From: Bacteroidetes bacterium 4572_114
GTDB lineage: Bacteria; Bacteroidota; Bacteroidia; Bacteroidales; 4484-276
Direction: 5' to 3'
Assembly (NCBI GenBank): GCA_002254335.1
Contig: NIVA01000111.1
Coordinates: 1-7,829 of the forward strand
DNA length: 7,829 nucleotides
The position numbers were made by a program, and so were the translations under genes. The notes beneath the pieces are model-generated. The model did no database searches and was not told the origin of the DNA. It saw nothing but the letters and a program-made list of their open reading frames with translations. Below, one piece after another: positions 6,086 through 7,829 of the stretch. The first letter of the stretch is position 1. Each line of letters opens with the position of its first letter.

Positions 6086-6595
6086 ATGGAGCACTATATT
6101 CTCATTGTAGCTGCAGGAAAAGGGCAGCGGATTGGCGGAGAACCCAAACAATTTACTGAATTGTCGGGGCTACCCGTTCTCATGCATACACTTGTGCCCG
6201 ATGAGGTGCTGGTGGCCATTCATGACGGCGTGAGGCCGCTTGTGTCTGTGGATACCATTCAACGAACCTTCAACATGGCTCAAAGGAAAGGCAGTGCCAT
6301 CCCGGCGGTTCCGGTAAATGAATCTGTCAGGGAAACAGATGGCTCACTTAACAAACCGGTTGACCGGAGGAAACTCCGGATCATTCAGACGCCACAGGTT
6401 TTTTATTCCAGCCTGATCAAAAAAGCATACCATCAAAACTACCGGGATAGTTTTACCGATGATGCTTCAGTACTGGAAAGTACCGGCCAGCCTATATATC
6501 TTGTGGAAGGTAATCCCGAAAACATAAAAATCACAACTCCTGCCGATTTGATAATGACTGAAGCATTGCTGAAAAAAAACAAACCAGATGTTTAA
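6086..6595 (+). CDS. ispD: IspD-like 2-C-methyl-D-erythritol 4-phosphate cytidylyltransferase, internally shortened
   Basis: 169 residues, against about 220-235 for IspD. IspD couples CTP to methylerythritol phosphate in the non-mevalonate isoprenoid pathway. Family motifs at both ends are well kept: IVAAGKGQRIGGEPKQF (residues 7-23; CTP-binding glycines, R15 and K21), then, after the junction, VAIHDGVRPLVS (43-54), VPVNESVRE (75-83), IIQTPQVF (99-106), TDDASVLE (124-131) and VEGNPENIKITTPADL (140-155; K148 for phosphate binding). Between LMHTL (32-36) and VPDEVLV (37-43), about 55 residues normally present are absent: two beta-strands and the GG-x-x-R-x-x-S-V segment that binds the cytosine. 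The frame is intact across the junction near base 6193, and no stop codons occur. Activity is doubtful. It could be a genuine deletion, an assembly collapse, or a non-catalytic paralogue. The start ATG gives the expected N-terminus; no other ispD is in the window. Confidence 0.85.
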   Translation: MEHYILIVAAGKGQRIGGEPKQFTELSGLPVLMHTLVPDEVLVAIHDGVRPLVSVDTIQRTFNMAQRKGSAIPAVPVNESVRETDGSLNKPVDRRKLRIIQTPQVFYSSLIKKAYHQNYRDSFTDDASVLESTGQPIYLVEGNPENIKITTPADLIMTEALLKKNKPDV

Positions 6596-6673
6596 CGAAT
6601 TCATTGGATGTTTTAAAAAAATGAACCGCCGGCTTTTACGAACTTGAAATTTAATTTGATTCCGGCATAATTA

Positions 6674-6693
6674 TTGACAAGTGAATTGGTCAA
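6674..6693. promoter_or_regulatory. 20-bp imperfect palindrome upstream of the patatin gene
   Basis: TTGAC (6674-6678) and GTCAA (6689-6693) are perfect 5-bp arms, with further partial symmetry inside, located 42-61 bases before the start codon in the 139-bp gap after ispD. It is flanked by two direct copies of ATTCCGG (6659-6665 and 6705-6711). It could be an operator; no consensus TAnnTTTG promoter element was found in this gap (closest TAATTTGA at 6652-6659). Confidence 0.25.
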
Positions 6694-6734
6694 AATTGTA
6701 GTTCATTCCGGTTTTTGAAAAATTATAAAAACAA

Positions 6735-7634
6735 ATGGAAAAGAAAGTCGCTTTGGTTTTGGGTAGTGGCGGGGCGCGCGGCATAGCGCATATCGGCGTC
6801 ATTCATGAATTAATAGAACAGGGTTTTCAGATCACATCCATATCCGGAGCCTCAATCGGCGCCGTGATCGGTGGAATTTATGCTTCGGGAAAACTCGATG
6901 ACTACGAGAAATGGGTCTGCTCGCTGGATAAATTCGACGTCTTCAACCTGATTGATTTTACGTTAAGCACCAGCGGAATTATCAAAGCAGACAAAGTGTT
7001 CCATGAAATCAGAAAATTTATTCCCGACCGGAATATTGAAACACTCCCTATTCCTTTTACGGCCATAGCAACCGACATCAGGAATAAAAAAGAAATTTGC
7101 TTTACCTCGGGCAGTTTGTACGAAGCGATCAGGGCCTCCATTTCCATCCCAATGGTTGTAACTCCTGCATATATTAACGGTATCCTGCTTGTGGATGGGG
7201 GAGTATTGAATCCTGTCCCGGTAAACCAGATCAAGCGAAATCCAGGTGATACACTTGTTGCCGTGAATGTTACGGCGCAAATCCCTTTCGATAAAAAAAT
7301 GGATATTGAAAAAAAGAACGGGTATATAAACAACCTGACCAATGGTCGTTTAAAAGCAGTTCAGGAAAAGCTGTCCCATCTTTTCCCTTCCAACAAAAAA
7401 GACAGCATGGGTTATTTTGAATTGATGACCGAAACCACCGGATTGATGTTGTCTCAAATCGCCAAATTAAATCTCGAATTAAATCCTCCGGACCTGCTTA
7501 TTGAAATTTCAAGACAGGTGTGCGGTACGTTTGAATTTCATAAAGCCAAAGAACTGGTTGAAGCTGGAAAGGTTGCTGCACGAAAAGCGTTGGAAAATTA
7601 TTCAGTTGCTTTACATCCGGAGTCTTCAAAATGA
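6735..7634 (+). CDS. Patatin-like phospholipase family protein (RssA/NTE-type)
   Basis: 299 residues. Patatin-like enzymes are serine lipid acyl hydrolases with a Ser-Asp dyad. Seen: the oxyanion-hole loop GSGGARGIAHIGV (residues 10-22), the nucleophile elbow GASIGA (38-43) with S40, RASISIPMV (133-141), and the DGG motif (154-156) in LLVDGGVLNPVPV, giving D154. All catalytic elements are present. No signal peptide, membrane segment or outer-membrane C-terminal barrel is visible, so it is probably a cytoplasmic stand-alone hydrolase, unlike the larger surface patatins of some Bacteroidota. The C-terminal third (about 185-299) is not recognised in detail. An A-rich leader without a Shine-Dalgarno sequence precedes the ATG. 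It is separated from ispD by 139 bases, so co-transcription is uncertain. The lipid substrate cannot be told from the sequence. Confidence 0.92.
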   Translation: MEKKVALVLGSGGARGIAHIGVIHELIEQGFQITSISGASIGAVIGGIYASGKLDDYEKWVCSLDKFDVFNLIDFTLSTSGIIKADKVFHEIRKFIPDRNIETLPIPFTAIATDIRNKKEICFTSGSLYEAIRASISIPMVVTPAYINGILLVDGGVLNPVPVNQIKRNPGDTLVAVNVTAQIPFDKKMDIEKKNGYINNLTNGRLKAVQEKLSHLFPSNKKDSMGYFELMTETTGLMLSQIAKLNLELNPPDLLIEISRQVCGTFEFHKAKELVEAGKVAARKALENYSVALHPESSK

Positions 7635-7728
7635 ACTGTATCAATTTTTCTAACCTATATGTCTAAAAGGACGGAATTTGATTGTTCTTCCTCTCTAACT
7701 GAAACAGAAAACAAATTATATCGTTTAG

Positions 7729-7764
7729 CTCCGAACGACGAAGGAGTGTGGGAGTCCCCGGCAA
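7729..7764. repeat. Probable dispersed intergenic repeat of Bacteroidota (CGACGAAGGAG type)
   Basis: The stretch contains CTCC (7729-7732) facing GGAG (7743-7746) and the self-complementary GGGAGTCCCC (7750-7759), and is more G/C-rich than the surrounding intergenic DNA. Its core CGACGAAGGAG resembles, from memory, short repeats scattered between genes in many Bacteroidota genomes. Only one copy lies in this window, so the repeat status is inference. It might also form a weak hairpin downstream of the patatin gene. Confidence 0.35.
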
Positions 7765-7779
7765 CAAATGGTAAAAAAA

Positions 7780-7808
7780 GATTGGTGATTAGCGATTGGT
7801 GATTAAGA
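7780..7808. repeat. Heptamer tandem repeat ATTGGTG/ATTAGCG
   Basis: Four consecutive 7-bp units: ATTGGTG (7781-7787), ATTAGCG (7788-7794), ATTGGTG (7795-7801) and ATTAAGA (7802-7808). Equivalently, the 12-mer GATTGGTGATTA occurs at 7780-7791 and again at 7794-7805. The array may continue in degenerate form beyond the window (GTTGCGGGTTCC follows). Confidence 0.8.
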
Positions 7809-7829
7809 TCGTTGCGGGTTCCATGTCGC

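Noticed and set aside
6049..6150. Short ORF beginning at ATG 6049 that overlaps the start of ispD in another frame
   Set aside because: About 33 codons, begins in the tail of the queA terminator, and has no recognisable content; probably chance.
1..7829. Novel defence system, mobile element, CRISPR array or RNA gene
   Set aside because: All long frames belong to recognised housekeeping families except DUF3098 and the GNAT-like protein; no transposase, terminal inverted repeats, spacer-repeat array or tRNA-like fold was seen.

Overview
The window reads as chromosomal DNA of a free-living or environmental member of the Bacteroidota (Bacteroidales/Marinilabiliales-like; exact family not resolvable by eye). 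Reasons: (i) the gene order ftsX - DUF3098 small membrane protein - uppP - truB - queA, which I recall as typical of this phylum; (ii) promoters of the Bacteroidota type (TTG, 19-20 bp, TAnnTTTG) upstream of two genes; (iii) A/T-rich leaders without Shine-Dalgarno sequences in front of every start codon; (iv) protein family variants typical of the phylum (SDR-type L-threonine dehydrogenase, DUF3098, a GNAT-like protein beginning with an FPYxLYK...NPYWxPP signature).

Layout. 1-923, minus strand: 5' part of a GNAT-like protein gene that runs off the left edge. 924-1054: divergent intergenic region with a good promoter for the rightward genes and an 18-bp palindrome. 1055-4766, plus strand: a tight run of five genes: SDR L-threonine 3-dehydrogenase, ftsX, DUF3098, uppP and truB; uppP and truB overlap by one base. 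4767-4940: intergenic region with a strong promoter match and a leader of about 85 nt. 4941-5990: queA, followed by a clear intrinsic terminator. 6086-6595: an ispD-like gene that is in frame but about 55 codons shorter than the family, the missing part being internal. 6735-7634: a patatin-like phospholipase. 7635-7829: intergenic DNA with a heptamer tandem repeat and a probable dispersed Bacteroidota intergenic repeat.

Together the genes are housekeeping: cell envelope and division (FtsX, UppP, DUF3098), tRNA modification (TruB pseudouridine-55, QueA queuosine), isoprenoid precursor synthesis (IspD, which upstream-feeds the undecaprenyl carrier recycled by UppP), threonine catabolism and lipid hydrolysis. 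No mobile element, CRISPR array, tRNA, rRNA or defence system was seen. The observation most worth checking is the internally shortened IspD, which lacks the segment that in the family carries the GG-x-x-R-x-x-S-V cytidine-binding motif. Secondary ones are a small palindrome (GTAA-N1/2-TTAC) found just upstream of three starts, and the repeats at the right end.
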